From positions 1 through 40,936 of the forward strand of contig JAFXCV010000057.1 in assembly GCA_017521325.1 (NCBI GenBank): a DNA stretch of 40,936 nucleotides, in the 5' to 3' direction. Source of the stretch: Oscillospiraceae bacterium (GTDB lineage: Bacteria > Bacillota > Clostridia > Oscillospirales > Ruminococcaceae). Below are positions 8,959 to 17,712 of this stretch, in pieces (positions within the stretch are counted from its first letter, which is position 1; each line of letters starts with the position of its first letter). The notes beneath the pieces were generated by a model. It saw only the letters and a list, made by a program, of their open reading frames with translations, had not been told where the DNA came from and ran no database searches. Both the position numbers and the translations under genes were made by a program.

Positions 8959-9504
8959 TCAATCCCTCCAATCCGCAAGTTCTTTCTGCAGTCGTTTGAG
9001 TGCCCTGCTGCACCGTACCTGCGCTGCATTGGCAGTAAGACCAACCATTTTGCCGATTGCAGCCATTTTTCTGCCGTAGTAATATTTCTGAATGAGAATG
9101 GTAGCATCAGGTTCTCCGAGTGCATGAATCGACTGCAGGAGTCTTTCCTGCATCTCTTTTCGTTCCAATTGTTCCTGCACATGCTTCACGGACGGTTCCG
9201 GAACACTGTCGATGGCAACCGTATTCTGCTTGTGCCGTTTGAGCATGTGGTAGTAATTCATTGCCTTGTTGCGGGCGGACTGTCCAATATATGCCTTGAG
9301 GTAACTGCCATTGATATTGTCAATATGCTCAATGACATCGGTAAACGTTTCCACAAGACAATCCTCCACATCCTCCGCACTTCCGCAGTCCCGAAGGATG
9401 TGAAAGATAATAGCGTATACATATTTTACATATGCATCATACAATGCTCTGTGTCCCTGAGCAGGGGAGGAATCAATGAGTGCCAGCAGCTCACTGTCCG
9501 TCAT
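8959..9504 (-). CDS. ECF-like sigma-70 family sigma factor (181 aa)
   Basis: This small sigma factor contains region 2 (YDAYVKYVYAIIFHILRDCG, then DVEDCLVETFTDVIEHIDNI, and YLKAYIGQSARNKAMNYY) and region 4 (ALGEPDATILIQKYYYGRKM, then AIGKMVGLTANAAQVRCSRA). The start at 9504 is preceded by GGAAAGGAGGGTGTGT. The gene heads a three-gene operon, with the probable anti-sigma protein and a large lipoprotein following with one-base gaps. The frame is open upstream to 9732, but that part has no ribosome binding site and lies in non-coding sequence. The regulon cannot be read from the window. Confidence 0.88.
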   Translation of the reverse strand: MTDSELLALIDSSPAQGHRALYDAYVKYVYAIIFHILRDCGSAEDVEDCLVETFTDVIEHIDNINGSYLKAYIGQSARNKAMNYYHMLKRHKQNTVAIDSVPEPSVKHVQEQLERKEMQERLLQSIHALGEPDATILIQKYYYGRKMAAIGKMVGLTANAAQVRCSRALKRLQKELADWRD

Positions 9505-9634
9505 ACACACCCTCCTTTCCGGCGGTTTGAAGCTTCTATGTGCATTCATAATACTAAACAAGCAAGAATGCAAAATCTTACATCTTTTCGAAATTTTTTC
9601 TTTACTAATGGGAAAGGTATACTCAGCACATAAG

Positions 9635-9671
9635 AAAACACCTTCGGAAAATAGCATCTCAAAGGTGTTTT
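9635..9671. terminator. Hairpin with flanking A/T tracts, possible bidirectional terminator
   Basis: AAAACACCTT (9635-9644) pairs with AAGGTGTTTT (9662-9671) around a 17-nt loop, with a T5 run on the plus strand and TTTT on the minus strand. It could end a transcript arriving from the right, such as the degraded segment 9673-9780. Confidence 0.45.
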
Positions 9672-9897
9672 TCTGCTGCGTCACATTGCAGGTCTTGAAC
9701 AAGGAGAACTTGTCGCTGTCGGCGGCTTCCACAGCTGCAGCAGGGGAAAGAACTGCACAGTGAAACTCATGGGCAGGAGCTGTCTATGTGAAAACTACTA
9801 TGATTTGAATGCTGAATAAAATATAGCAAATTATGCGCTGTTCTACAATCATTCTACATCATTTTCGATCTGCTTTCAATAGCTTTTCAAAATCATT

Positions 9898-9946
9898 CGG
9901 ACTTCGGACAAGTTGCTCATTCGTGGTCATACTACTCCGAAGTCCG
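9898..9946. repeat. 11-bp inverted repeat with a 27-bp gap upstream of the recombinase operon
   Basis: CGGACTTCGGA (9898-9908) and TCCGAAGTCCG (9936-9946) are perfect inverted copies. The similarity goes a little further inward as NNAGT on each side. The whole dyad spans 49 bp and ends 30 bp before the small ORF that precedes the recombinase. Its size and place fit a serine-recombinase binding or attachment site, but a regulatory dyad or RNA hairpin is equally possible. Confidence 0.45.
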
Positions 9947-9976
9947 GCATAGGATGCAAAGAAAGGGGGAATCGAA

Positions 9977-10108
9977 ATGAAAGAGAAGATCCATACCAAA
10001 AGTACATTCAGAACAACGGATCCGAAGCTGATCAAAAAGGCGGTCACCGCAAAAGTGGAGAAGCTCGTGAACATCCAGATGAAAAAACAGACTGCGTGCA
10101 GTATGTAA
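9977..10108 (+). CDS. Small basic protein, hypothetical (43 aa)
   Basis: The frame starts at an ATG preceded by AAAGGGGGAATCGAA, a usable ribosome binding site, and ends at a TAA 32 nt before the recombinase start. The product begins MKEKIHTKSTFRTTDPKLIK and is rich in Lys and Thr, with no transmembrane segment. It probably shares a transcript with the recombinase. Mobile elements of Bacillota often carry such a short basic ORF in front of the recombinase, where it could act as an accessory or directionality factor, but I do not recognise this one. That it is a gene at all rests on the ribosome binding site and spacing. Confidence 0.5.
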   Translation: MKEKIHTKSTFRTTDPKLIKKAVTAKVEKLVNIQMKKQTACSM

Positions 10109-10140
10109 ATGTATCATAAAATAACAAGGAGGTGAGGTCA

Positions 10141-11712
10141 ATGCCGAAGGTAGGCATCTACTGTCGTTTGTCCATTGAGGACAAGGGGAAGATGAAATGC
10201 GATGACAGTCAGAGCATCCAGAATCAGAAGGCAATGCTTCGGGAGTACTGCCATGAACGGAACTGGGAAATCTATGACATCTACTGCGACGATGGCTACA
10301 GCGGCATTGACCGCAGCCGTCCGGAATTTCACAGACTGCTGCATGATTGTGAAGCAGGGAAGATCGATATTGTTCTCTGCAAGGACCAGTCACGTTTTTC
10401 AAGAGACATCGTTGTCATTGAGCAGCTGATCAATGATAAATTTCTCGAATGGGGCATCCGTTTCATTGGTGTTGCCGACAATGCGGATACGGACAGCGAA
10501 AGCTACAGCACAATGCGGCTTTTCACAAGTGCCTACAATGAAATGTATGTCAAGGACATCTCCTCCAAGATTCGCCGCACTCTTGCCTATAAACGGGAGA
10601 ACGGGCAGTTTATCGGTTCGTTTGCACCATATGGATATGGTATTGATCCGGAGGACAAGCATCATCTTGTGATTGATCCGGAAACAGCTCCGATCGTTCA
10701 GCTGATCTTTGGAATGTATATTGAGGGAAATGGCTACCGTAAAATTGTACAAACACTGAATGAACAAGGCGTGGTCAGTCCAACCGAATACAAACGGCAG
10801 AAGGGATCGAATTATGTCAATGGCAATGCGGATGCAAGCAATGCGAAGGGACTTTGGACGCAGTCAACGGTCGCTAAAATCCTCGCAAATGAGATGTATA
10901 TCGGTACACTGGTGCAGGGAAAGTCGCATCACATCAGCTACAAAAACAAAAAGCGCAAGAAGGTTGCAGAGGATGAGTGGATACGGATTCCGAATACGCA
11001 TGAAGCGATCATAGACAGAGAAACATGGAACAGAACGCAAGAGCGTCTGCACAGCCATACCAGAGTCGGAAAGCGATCGCAGGAGCTGTCACCTCTTTCG
11101 GGCAAGGTGAAGTGTGCTGTATGCGGCAGACCCATGAAGCGGAATGTCTATTACAATAAGGCAAAGACAATCCGGTATTATGGGCTGCAGTGTGCCACTT
11201 ACAAAACAGGTGCGATGAATTGTCCGAACCGAAAGTCGATCAGCGGTCTGGTGCTGGAACAGAAAATCCTCGATGCACTGAATGAGATCATCGAACAGTA
11301 CTGCGAGTCCGATGAGATCCAGCTGACGGACATCCGCAGGGAACAGATGAATGCACTTGAAAAGCGTCTTTCAGTACTGACGCAGCAGCACAACGCAGCG
11401 AAAAAACGTCTTGTTTCCATGTATAAGGATAAGCTGGACGGGATAATTTCTGATGCGGATTTTGTGGTATTCCGTGAAAGTCTGGATGCCGAGGAACAGG
11501 CACTTGCAGTGCAGATGGCAGATATCGGGCAGCAGCTTGATGAATGCCGAAAACGGCAGGAGAATGCGGAAAGTCAGAAGTCGCTGATTCAGAAATATAC
11601 CCACTTTGATCACCTCGACCGCAGTATTGCAGATGAGTTCATTGATACGGTGGAGATAGGAATGACGGGTGAAAATGGAGAACGTGAGATACATATTCGA
11701 TGGAAATTATAA
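10141..11712 (+). CDS. Large serine recombinase (523 aa)
   Basis: This is a site-specific DNA recombinase of the large serine class, used by integrative elements for integration and excision. The resolvase catalytic domain starts at once: MPKVGIYCRLS, with the nucleophile at S11, then YDIYCDDGYSGIDRSRPEF and CKDQSRFSRD. A recombinase domain follows (GYRKIVQTLNEQGVVSP), then a zinc ribbon at about residues 321-365 (CAVCGRPMK ... LQCATYKTG ... CPN) and a C-terminal coiled coil rich in Glu, Lys and Gln. The length is on the short side but complete for the family. The ATG at 10141 sits after AAGGAGGTGAGGTCA; a GTG at 10132 lies inside that site. It is followed by its own terminator and the cas operon. 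The recombinase is probably the mobility gene of the island. Confidence 0.93.
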   Translation: MPKVGIYCRLSIEDKGKMKCDDSQSIQNQKAMLREYCHERNWEIYDIYCDDGYSGIDRSRPEFHRLLHDCEAGKIDIVLCKDQSRFSRDIVVIEQLINDKFLEWGIRFIGVADNADTDSESYSTMRLFTSAYNEMYVKDISSKIRRTLAYKRENGQFIGSFAPYGYGIDPEDKHHLVIDPETAPIVQLIFGMYIEGNGYRKIVQTLNEQGVVSPTEYKRQKGSNYVNGNADASNAKGLWTQSTVAKILANEMYIGTLVQGKSHHISYKNKKRKKVAEDEWIRIPNTHEAIIDRETWNRTQERLHSHTRVGKRSQELSPLSGKVKCAVCGRPMKRNVYYNKAKTIRYYGLQCATYKTGAMNCPNRKSISGLVLEQKILDALNEIIEQYCESDEIQLTDIRREQMNALEKRLSVLTQQHNAAKKRLVSMYKDKLDGIISDADFVVFRESLDAEEQALAVQMADIGQQLDECRKRQENAESQKSLIQKYTHFDHLDRSIADEFIDTVEIGMTGENGEREIHIRWKL

Positions 11713-11744
11713 AAAAGTACGCCCATGGATGGACGTACTTTTTT
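11711..11744 (+). terminator. Rho-independent terminator of the recombinase gene
   Basis: AAAAAAGTACG (11711-11721) pairs with CGTACTTTTTT (11734-11744). The stem starts on the recombinase stop codon and separates it from the cas promoter. Confidence 0.85.
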
Positions 11745-11823
11745 GAATCGGAATACATCTGTTCTTCTCATTAAAGGCAAGAACCTCACTTTTGTATTGA
11801 TCGAACAAATATGAATCAAATTG

Positions 11824-11852
11824 TTGACAAAATCTATTTAATGTGATAGGAT
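11824..11852 (+). promoter_or_regulatory. Promoter of the cas operon
   Basis: A perfect TTGACA (11824-11829), a 17-bp spacer and TAGGAT (11847-11852) precede cas3 by about 40 bp. It is probably the only promoter for the cas genes and also for the array, since no leader separates the array from cas7. Confidence 0.75.
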
Positions 11853-11891
11853 ATTATATATAAATTATTATTATTCTAATGGAGGTGTTCT

Positions 11892-14249
11892 ATGAAGTAT
11901 ACTGCACATATCCGTGGATATGACCGTACAGAACAATCCGTAGAATCACATTGCAAACAGACTGCGATACTTGCTGCACAATATGGAAATTCCGTTGAAC
12001 TTGAAAAAACAGCAATGATTGCCGGATGGTTGCATGACATCGGGAAGCTGACTGCGACTTTCAACGAGTATATTCATGGAGAAAATTCCTGCAGACGTGG
12101 GGAGATCGACCACAGTTTTGCAGGTGCAAAATATCTTAAGGAGCTTGCACAGCGATCAGAAGATGCGGATTTGCGTAAGACGGCATCCTTAATTGGAAGA
12201 GTTATCCTGTCACACCATGGTCTGAACGATTGGGTGGACGATGATGGTAAAGATACATACAGCCGCCGAACGGAGAAAGAGAGCTGCTATTCGGAGATCT
12301 TACATAACTTCCATGAATCGGGACTGGAGACGGAACTGGATGCAGGAATGCATGATGCGGTTCGTGAAGTAAAGGCGATCAGAGCAGAGCTGCGTAATAT
12401 GGCAGGGGATTCAAAAGAGCAGTTTGCCTTTTATCTGGGGATGCTGGAACGGCTGCTGCAATCCATTCTGATTGATGCTGACAGAACCGATACAGCGGAT
12501 TTTATGTCGGATACCCAAACAGAAATCTGCTTTGATACGGATCAGCTCTGGAAAGAGATGGGTGACAAGCTGGAAGAAAAACTCCTTGCGTTTTCTTCCC
12601 GTACAGATGCGATCTCGAAACGACGTCAAAGTATATCCGATCGCTGTGCTGCATTTGCGACCAATGATGTCCGTATTTGTAAGCTGATTGTTCCGACAGG
12701 CGGCGGAAAAACACTGTCATCACTTCGTTTTGCGGTGAAGCATGCAAAAGAATATCATAAGAAGAAAATCATCTACATCGCACCGTTTATGTCAATTCTT
12801 GAGCAGAACAGCGATGTGATAAAAAGCATTGCAGGTGAAGACGCATTTCTTGAGCATCATTCCGATATGCTTGCAGAGCTTGCGGATGATAAGGAAATGC
12901 TGCATGAATACGAATTGCGGACTGAAAAATGGGACAGCCCGGTGATTGCAACAACAATGGTGCAGTTTCTCAATTCGTTATTTTCAGGAAAAAACAGTGC
13001 GGTACGCAGGATGCACCGCCTTTCAGAAGCGGTTATCATCATTGATGAGGTGCAGTCCATTCCGCTGAAATGCGTGTATCTGTTCAATCTTGCAATGAAC
13101 TTTCTCTCACGGATATGCAAAAGCACGATCGTGCTTTGTTCTGCAACGCAGCCGCCATTTGAGGAGCTTCGGGAGTTTCCGCTGCTGCTGGATGAAAACA
13201 GCAGCATGACGGGCGATACTGCGGAGGATTTTGAGATGTTCCGCCGTACAAATCTGATTTATATGGAAAAGAAAGGCGGCTGGAGTTACGATGAGGCGGC
13301 AGATTTTTGTTCTGAAAAATTTCGGGAGCATGGAAATCTGCTTCTGATTGTGAACACAAAGTCATCTGCAATAGAAATGTACAAGCGATTGCGAAACACA
13401 GAAGATGCGAGTGTGTTCCATCTCAGCACGAATATGTGCCCTGCACATCGCCGGAACTGCATCGATGCGATGAAAGAAAAGCTGTCGCTTCATGAGCCGG
13501 TCATTTGCGTGACAACACAGCTGATAGAGGCAGGCGTGGATATTTCTTTTGGCTGTGTCGTGCGTTCTCTTGCCGGAATGGATAATGCAGTGCAGGCAGC
13601 GGGACGCTGCAACCGAAATGGAGAACACGAACAGATCTGTCCTGTTTACATCCTGCATTTGTGGGAGGAAAAGCTTGGCAGTCTTGCGGAAATCAAGAAT
13701 GCCGGAAATATCTCACGGGAAATTGCAGATGCAGCGGATGATCTGGATAATGTGCATCTTCTGGTGCAGTATTTCCGGAAGCTTTACAAAAGTGAACACG
13801 ATAAGCTGCGATATCCGCTGCAAGAACATACGGATCAGGATCTGATCAATCTTCTGTCACTGAACAAGCATCATGTTGACAGCCGGACGAAACCGAAGCT
13901 GAGATTCTGCGGACAGGCATTTAAAAAAGCAGGCAGGCTCTTTGAGGTCATTGATCACAATACATCAGCTGTTATCGTGCCGTATAACGATGAGGCGAAG
14001 CAGCTGATTGCAGATCTTGGCAGTGAGCAGAATCCAAAACGCATTTTGGAGCTGCTTGGCAAGGCGCAGAAATATTCTGTCAATGTTTATGCCGGAACAC
14101 AGCACAAACTTGAGGACGAAGCAGCGATCTTTGATATGAAGTGCGGGGATCTTGAGCATTGCATTGTAAAGATCCTGAGAGAACATTTTTATGACAGTGA
14201 CTTCGAAATTACAACCGAGGGCGGATTGCATGAAGTATTGCTGCTGTAA
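11892..14249 (+). CDS. cas3: CRISPR-associated helicase/nuclease Cas3, type I-C (785 aa)
   Basis: Cas3 is recruited by target-bound Cascade to unwind and degrade DNA. The N-terminal HD nuclease has H20, H48-D49 in GWLHDIGKL, DHSFAG, and LSHHGLND. The superfamily 2 helicase part follows: Walker A VPTGGGKT with K273, box II IIDEVQS with D385-E386, motif III LCSATQPP, and motif VI QAAGRCNRNGE. The order HD then helicase and the length are normal for I-C. GGAGGTGTTCT precedes the ATG. It is the first gene of the cas operon, 17 nt before cas5. No damage is visible, so any defect of this system lies elsewhere. Confidence 0.96.
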   Translation: MKYTAHIRGYDRTEQSVESHCKQTAILAAQYGNSVELEKTAMIAGWLHDIGKLTATFNEYIHGENSCRRGEIDHSFAGAKYLKELAQRSEDADLRKTASLIGRVILSHHGLNDWVDDDGKDTYSRRTEKESCYSEILHNFHESGLETELDAGMHDAVREVKAIRAELRNMAGDSKEQFAFYLGMLERLLQSILIDADRTDTADFMSDTQTEICFDTDQLWKEMGDKLEEKLLAFSSRTDAISKRRQSISDRCAAFATNDVRICKLIVPTGGGKTLSSLRFAVKHAKEYHKKKIIYIAPFMSILEQNSDVIKSIAGEDAFLEHHSDMLAELADDKEMLHEYELRTEKWDSPVIATTMVQFLNSLFSGKNSAVRRMHRLSEAVIIIDEVQSIPLKCVYLFNLAMNFLSRICKSTIVLCSATQPPFEELREFPLLLDENSSMTGDTAEDFEMFRRTNLIYMEKKGGWSYDEAADFCSEKFREHGNLLLIVNTKSSAIEMYKRLRNTEDASVFHLSTNMCPAHRRNCIDAMKEKLSLHEPVICVTTQLIEAGVDISFGCVVRSLAGMDNAVQAAGRCNRNGEHEQICPVYILHLWEEKLGSLAEIKNAGNISREIADAADDLDNVHLLVQYFRKLYKSEHDKLRYPLQEHTDQDLINLLSLNKHHVDSRTKPKLRFCGQAFKKAGRLFEVIDHNTSAVIVPYNDEAKQLIADLGSEQNPKRILELLGKAQKYSVNVYAGTQHKLEDEAAIFDMKCGDLEHCIVKILREHFYDSDFEITTEGGLHEVLLL

Positions 14250-14266
14250 AAAAGGAGGAGCATAAA

Positions 14267-15034
14267 ATGGATAAACCAAAACATCGCAACACGGTCGAAT
14301 TTCAAGTGTACGGAAAATATGCCATGTTCACTGATGTACTTACCCGTACCGGAGGCGAACGCTGCACCTACATGATCCCCACCTATGAAGCGCTGAAAGG
14401 CATCCTGCACAGCGTGTACTGGAAGCCTACGTTGGTATGGTACATAGACAGCGTACGGATCATGAATCCCATACGCACCGTGCGAAAGGGGATTCGTCCG
14501 ATCAAGTACAGCGGAGGAAACGACCTTGCGTACTACAACTATCTGGAGGATGTCTGTTATCAGGTGAGGGCACATTTTGAGTGGAATGAGAATCGTCCGG
14601 AGCTGGAAAACGATCGCAATGAGCATAAGCACCACAACATTGCACGACGAATGATCGAACGGGGCGGCAGACGGGATATATTCCTCGGCACACGGGAATG
14701 TCAGGGATATGTTGAACCTTGCGTATTCGGCGAGGGAGCAGGTGCGTATGACGGAACGGGAACCATGCCGTACAGTCTGATGCTTCACGGTTTTACCTAT
14801 GCTGATGAAGCTGAGAATCCCGATGACATGGGACAGATGACGGTACGCTTCTGGAATCCGGTTATGCAGGATGGAATTATTGAATTTCTGCCGCCGAGGG
14901 ATTGTACGATAAAACGACATATCAAGCCTATGGAGATCAAGCCGTTTGGAAGTGAACTTGGAAACTTCACGGGACTTTGCGAACCGGAACTTGATCTGCT
15001 TTCGGGAGGTGAAGAGTTTGAGTTGGACAGATGA
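14267..15034 (+). CDS. cas5c: Cas5c, pre-crRNA-processing endoribonuclease of type I-C (255 aa)
   Basis: In type I-C systems Cas5c (Cas5d) replaces Cas6: it cuts the repeat RNA and caps the 5' handle of the crRNA in Cascade. The N-terminus NTVEFQVYGKYAMFTDVLTR and the stretch PTYEALKGILHSVYWKP are typical. Y40 and the pair K121-H122 (NEHKHHNIARR) fall where the Tyr and Lys-His catalytic residues of characterised Cas5d proteins lie. The ribosome binding site AAAGGAGGAG is 7 nt before the ATG. The 3' end overlaps cas8c by 17 nt. The protein looks intact, so repeat processing could still work. Confidence 0.95.
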   Translation: MDKPKHRNTVEFQVYGKYAMFTDVLTRTGGERCTYMIPTYEALKGILHSVYWKPTLVWYIDSVRIMNPIRTVRKGIRPIKYSGGNDLAYYNYLEDVCYQVRAHFEWNENRPELENDRNEHKHHNIARRMIERGGRRDIFLGTRECQGYVEPCVFGEGAGAYDGTGTMPYSLMLHGFTYADEAENPDDMGQMTVRFWNPVMQDGIIEFLPPRDCTIKRHIKPMEIKPFGSELGNFTGLCEPELDLLSGGEEFELDR

Positions 15035-16862
15035 ATTGTATCGGGTCTATGAGCAACAGTGCGGCAATGATTTTCATGATGGAACGGTTTTGCTCCCTGT
15101 TTCCCATTCGACAGCCAATGCACAGATTGAGGTCACGCTTAAAGCGGATGGAACGTTTGTGGGTGCTGTTGCTTTGACGAAGGAAGAGGGGCTGAATACG
15201 ATCATCCCAGTCACAGAAGATTCGGGTGGACGTACAAGCGGAGTGTGTGCAATGCCTCTCGCCGACAAACTGATTTATCTATGCGGCGATTACAGCAAGT
15301 ATGTCAATAAGAATAATGAGCAGTATTTCAAAGCCTATATTGAACAGCTTGCACGTTGGAAAGACAGTGCCCATTCCCATCCGTCTGTCAAGGCAATCTA
15401 TGCCTATTTAGCAGAAAAAACATTGATGCAGGATCTGATCGACTGTCATGTATTGCAGGTGAATGCGGAAACTGAAATGCTGGAAGAAAAGGTGAGTATT
15501 GCAGGTATCGCACAGCAGGATGCATTTGTAAGATTCCGTGTGTACGGAAATAATCCTGAGACGTGGCTTGATAAAACACTGTATGACAGCTTTATTGCAT
15601 GGAACAGCGACGAAATGGCAGAAAACGATCTTTGTTATGCAACTGGGGAAATGAAACCCGTCACCTACAAGCATCCGTCAAAAATCAGAAATACAGGCGA
15701 TAAAGCCAAGCTCATTTCTTCCAATGACGAAAGCGGTTTTACCTATCGTGGACGCTTTTCGGATAAAACGGAGGCAATCTCTATCAGCTATGACTTTTCC
15801 CAGAAAATGCATAATACACTGCGTTGGCTGATTCAGCGGCAGGGAATCCTGTTCGATACATTGACACTTGTCGTCTGGACAAGCTCTCTGGAAGATTCGC
15901 CCGATCTGCTTGGCAGCGGCTATGATTCTGAAGACGACGAGTATTTTGCAGAAGACGAGCCGCCCGATACTGAACCGAAATACCGTGATTTTCTGCGAAA
16001 AAGTATCTTCGGGAATAAGGATTTCGAAATCACATCCAAAGTCATGCTGATGGGTGTGGATGCTGCAACGACCGGACGACTTTCGATTGCAATCTATGAG
16101 GAACTTGCACATTCCCGTCTTCTGGAGCAGCTTGTGAAATGGCATAGTGAAACCGCTGTCATGCGTTTTTATTCAAAGCAGCATACGAGCCGTATCAATT
16201 CCTTTGCTGTTAAGGAGATCATCAATTGTGCATACGGCATGGAAAACGGTAAGGGCTATCTCGAAACGAAGCCCGAAATCATCAAAGAAAATGTCCTGCG
16301 GCTGCTGCCTTGTATCACGCAGGGGAGAGCGATACCGGCGGATCTTGTGCAGAATCTTGTGAAAAAGGCATCGAATCCGCTTGCCTATGAGCATGGTTAT
16401 CTTCACCGCACCGTGATAGAAACGGCTTGCGGTATGATCCGAAAACAAAATATTGACCGAAAGAGAGGCGTTCAGAGTATGGCTTATGATCCCAATGAAA
16501 CCGACCGCAGCTATCTGTTCGGCTGTCTGCTTGCCATTGCAGATGCCGCAGAATATGCATCCTATGATGATGCGGACAAGGGCAAGCGTGTTACCAATGC
16601 AAAACGCTATTGGACTATGTTTGCAAAGCGTCCGTCAACAACATGGGCATTGATTGAGAAACAGCTGCGTGTTTACATGACAAAGCTTGGCGGGAAGAGT
16701 ATTTATTTTGAAAAAATGCTGAATTCTGTGATGGAAAGATTTGAACTGAGTGAATTCTCGGACAACAGTCCGCTTACTTCCGCATACTTGCTTGGCTATC
16801 ACCATTATAATGCTGAAATTTATAAAGACCATAAGAAAACTGAGGAGGAATCATTATGCTGA
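15018..16862 (+). CDS. cas8c: Cas8c (Csd1), large subunit of type I-C Cascade (614 aa)
   Basis: Cas8c recognises the PAM and opens target DNA in the I-C Cascade. The product begins MSWTDELYRVYEQQ, like other Csd1 proteins. I place the start at a TTG (15018) 7 nt after GGGAGGT. The upstream GTG at 15009 overlaps this site, and a longer frame from 14946 lies inside cas5. The gene overlaps cas5c at its start and cas7c by 7 nt at its end, so translation is probably coupled. The length is usual. An internal start in Csd1 genes can yield Cas11c in this subtype; I did not identify one with confidence here. Confidence 0.93.
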   Translation: MSWTDELYRVYEQQCGNDFHDGTVLLPVSHSTANAQIEVTLKADGTFVGAVALTKEEGLNTIIPVTEDSGGRTSGVCAMPLADKLIYLCGDYSKYVNKNNEQYFKAYIEQLARWKDSAHSHPSVKAIYAYLAEKTLMQDLIDCHVLQVNAETEMLEEKVSIAGIAQQDAFVRFRVYGNNPETWLDKTLYDSFIAWNSDEMAENDLCYATGEMKPVTYKHPSKIRNTGDKAKLISSNDESGFTYRGRFSDKTEAISISYDFSQKMHNTLRWLIQRQGILFDTLTLVVWTSSLEDSPDLLGSGYDSEDDEYFAEDEPPDTEPKYRDFLRKSIFGNKDFEITSKVMLMGVDAATTGRLSIAIYEELAHSRLLEQLVKWHSETAVMRFYSKQHTSRINSFAVKEIINCAYGMENGKGYLETKPEIIKENVLRLLPCITQGRAIPADLVQNLVKKASNPLAYEHGYLHRTVIETACGMIRKQNIDRKRGVQSMAYDPNETDRSYLFGCLLAIADAAEYASYDDADKGKRVTNAKRYWTMFAKRPSTTWALIEKQLRVYMTKLGGKSIYFEKMLNSVMERFELSEFSDNSPLTSAYLLGYHHYNAEIYKDHKKTEEESLC

Positions 16863-17712
16863 ACCACAAAATTGATTTTTCAGTGATCATCACTGCCACA
16901 AATGCGAATCCCAACGGTGATCCCCTGAATGGTAACCGTCCCCGTGAAGCCTTTGACGGATGCGGCGAAATCTCCGATGTCTGCATCAAGAGAAAAATTC
17001 GCAACCGTTTGCAGGATATGGGAGAGAAGATCTTTGTGCAGTCGGACGACCGCTGCGATGACGGATGCGATTCGCTCCATGCCCGTGTCAGCCAGAACGA
17101 GAAGATCAAAGCAATCAGCAAGGGAAAGAATACCGATCGAAGTGCATTTGCAGCAGCGGCATGTGAGGAATGGATTGACGTGCGCAGCTTCGGACAGGTG
17201 TTCGCATTCAAGGGCGATGCTGTTTCTGTCGGTGTTCGTGGCCCTGTCAGCATCCAGCAGGCAGTGAGTGTATCCCCTGTGGATATTGTGAGCATGCAGA
17301 TCACCAAGAGTGTCAACGGCGAAAGCGGTAAGGAAAGCAAAGCTTCCGATACCATGGGTATGAAGCATCGTGTGACTTTCGGTTTGTATGTGGTGCATGG
17401 CAGCATCAATTGCCAGCTTGCCGAAAAACAGGATTCTCTGCAGAAGATGCTGAAAAAATCAAGACTGCTCTGTGTACATTGTTTGAAAATGACGCATCCT
17501 CTGCAAGACCTGAGGGAAGTATGGAGGTCTGCCGTGTTTACTGGTGGGAGCATGACTGCAAAACGCCGAAGCATAGTTCTGCAAAGATTCATCGTGCACT
17601 GAATGTGAAGCTGAAGGACGGCGTTTCTGTTCCGCACAGCTTTGAAGATTACGAAATTACCCTGAATGAGATCGATGAAATCAGCCCCGAAATTCTGGAT
17701 ATGATGATGTAG
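16856..17712 (+). pseudogene. cas7c: Cas7c (Csd2), Cascade backbone, reading frame broken at an A5 run
   Basis: Cas7c forms the helical backbone along the crRNA. The first frame (from 16856) reads as Csd2 (FSVIITATNANPNGDPLNGN, then FGLYVVHGSINCQLAEK) and then turns to nonsense, stopping at 17602. The proper continuation, TGFSAEDAEKIKTALCTLFE, then ASSARPEGSMEVCRVYWWEH and a normal end, is in the -1 frame to 17712. The switch point is the run of five A at 17424-17428: six A would restore one frame of about 285 residues. Either one A was lost, the assembly is wrong, or ribosomes slip back by one on the AAA lysine codon. If the loss is real, Cascade cannot form. Its TAG stop shares its last base with the first CRISPR repeat. 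Confidence 0.88.

Larger units (their letters stand above)
9505..9976. other. Intergenic region between the sigma operon and the recombinase: probable left junction of the island
   Basis: This 470-base stretch holds no convincing gene. The part nearest the sigma gene (9541-9600) is AT-rich and must contain the sigma promoter, though I cannot pick one with confidence. A hairpin lies at 9635-9671. The GC-richer segment 9673-9780 has short open frames on both strands with no ribosome binding site or recognisable product. It may be the broken end of an older gene. From about 9780 on, the sequence is AT-rich up to an inverted repeat at 9898-9946. The left end of the recombinase-bearing island should fall somewhere in 9780-9950, but no flanking direct repeat could be identified by eye. 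Confidence 0.4.

Noticed and set aside
8959..9732. Longer sigma factor start at 9732
   Set aside because: The added 76 residues have no sigma-like sequence; the start at 9504 has a strong ribosome binding site and fits ECF length.
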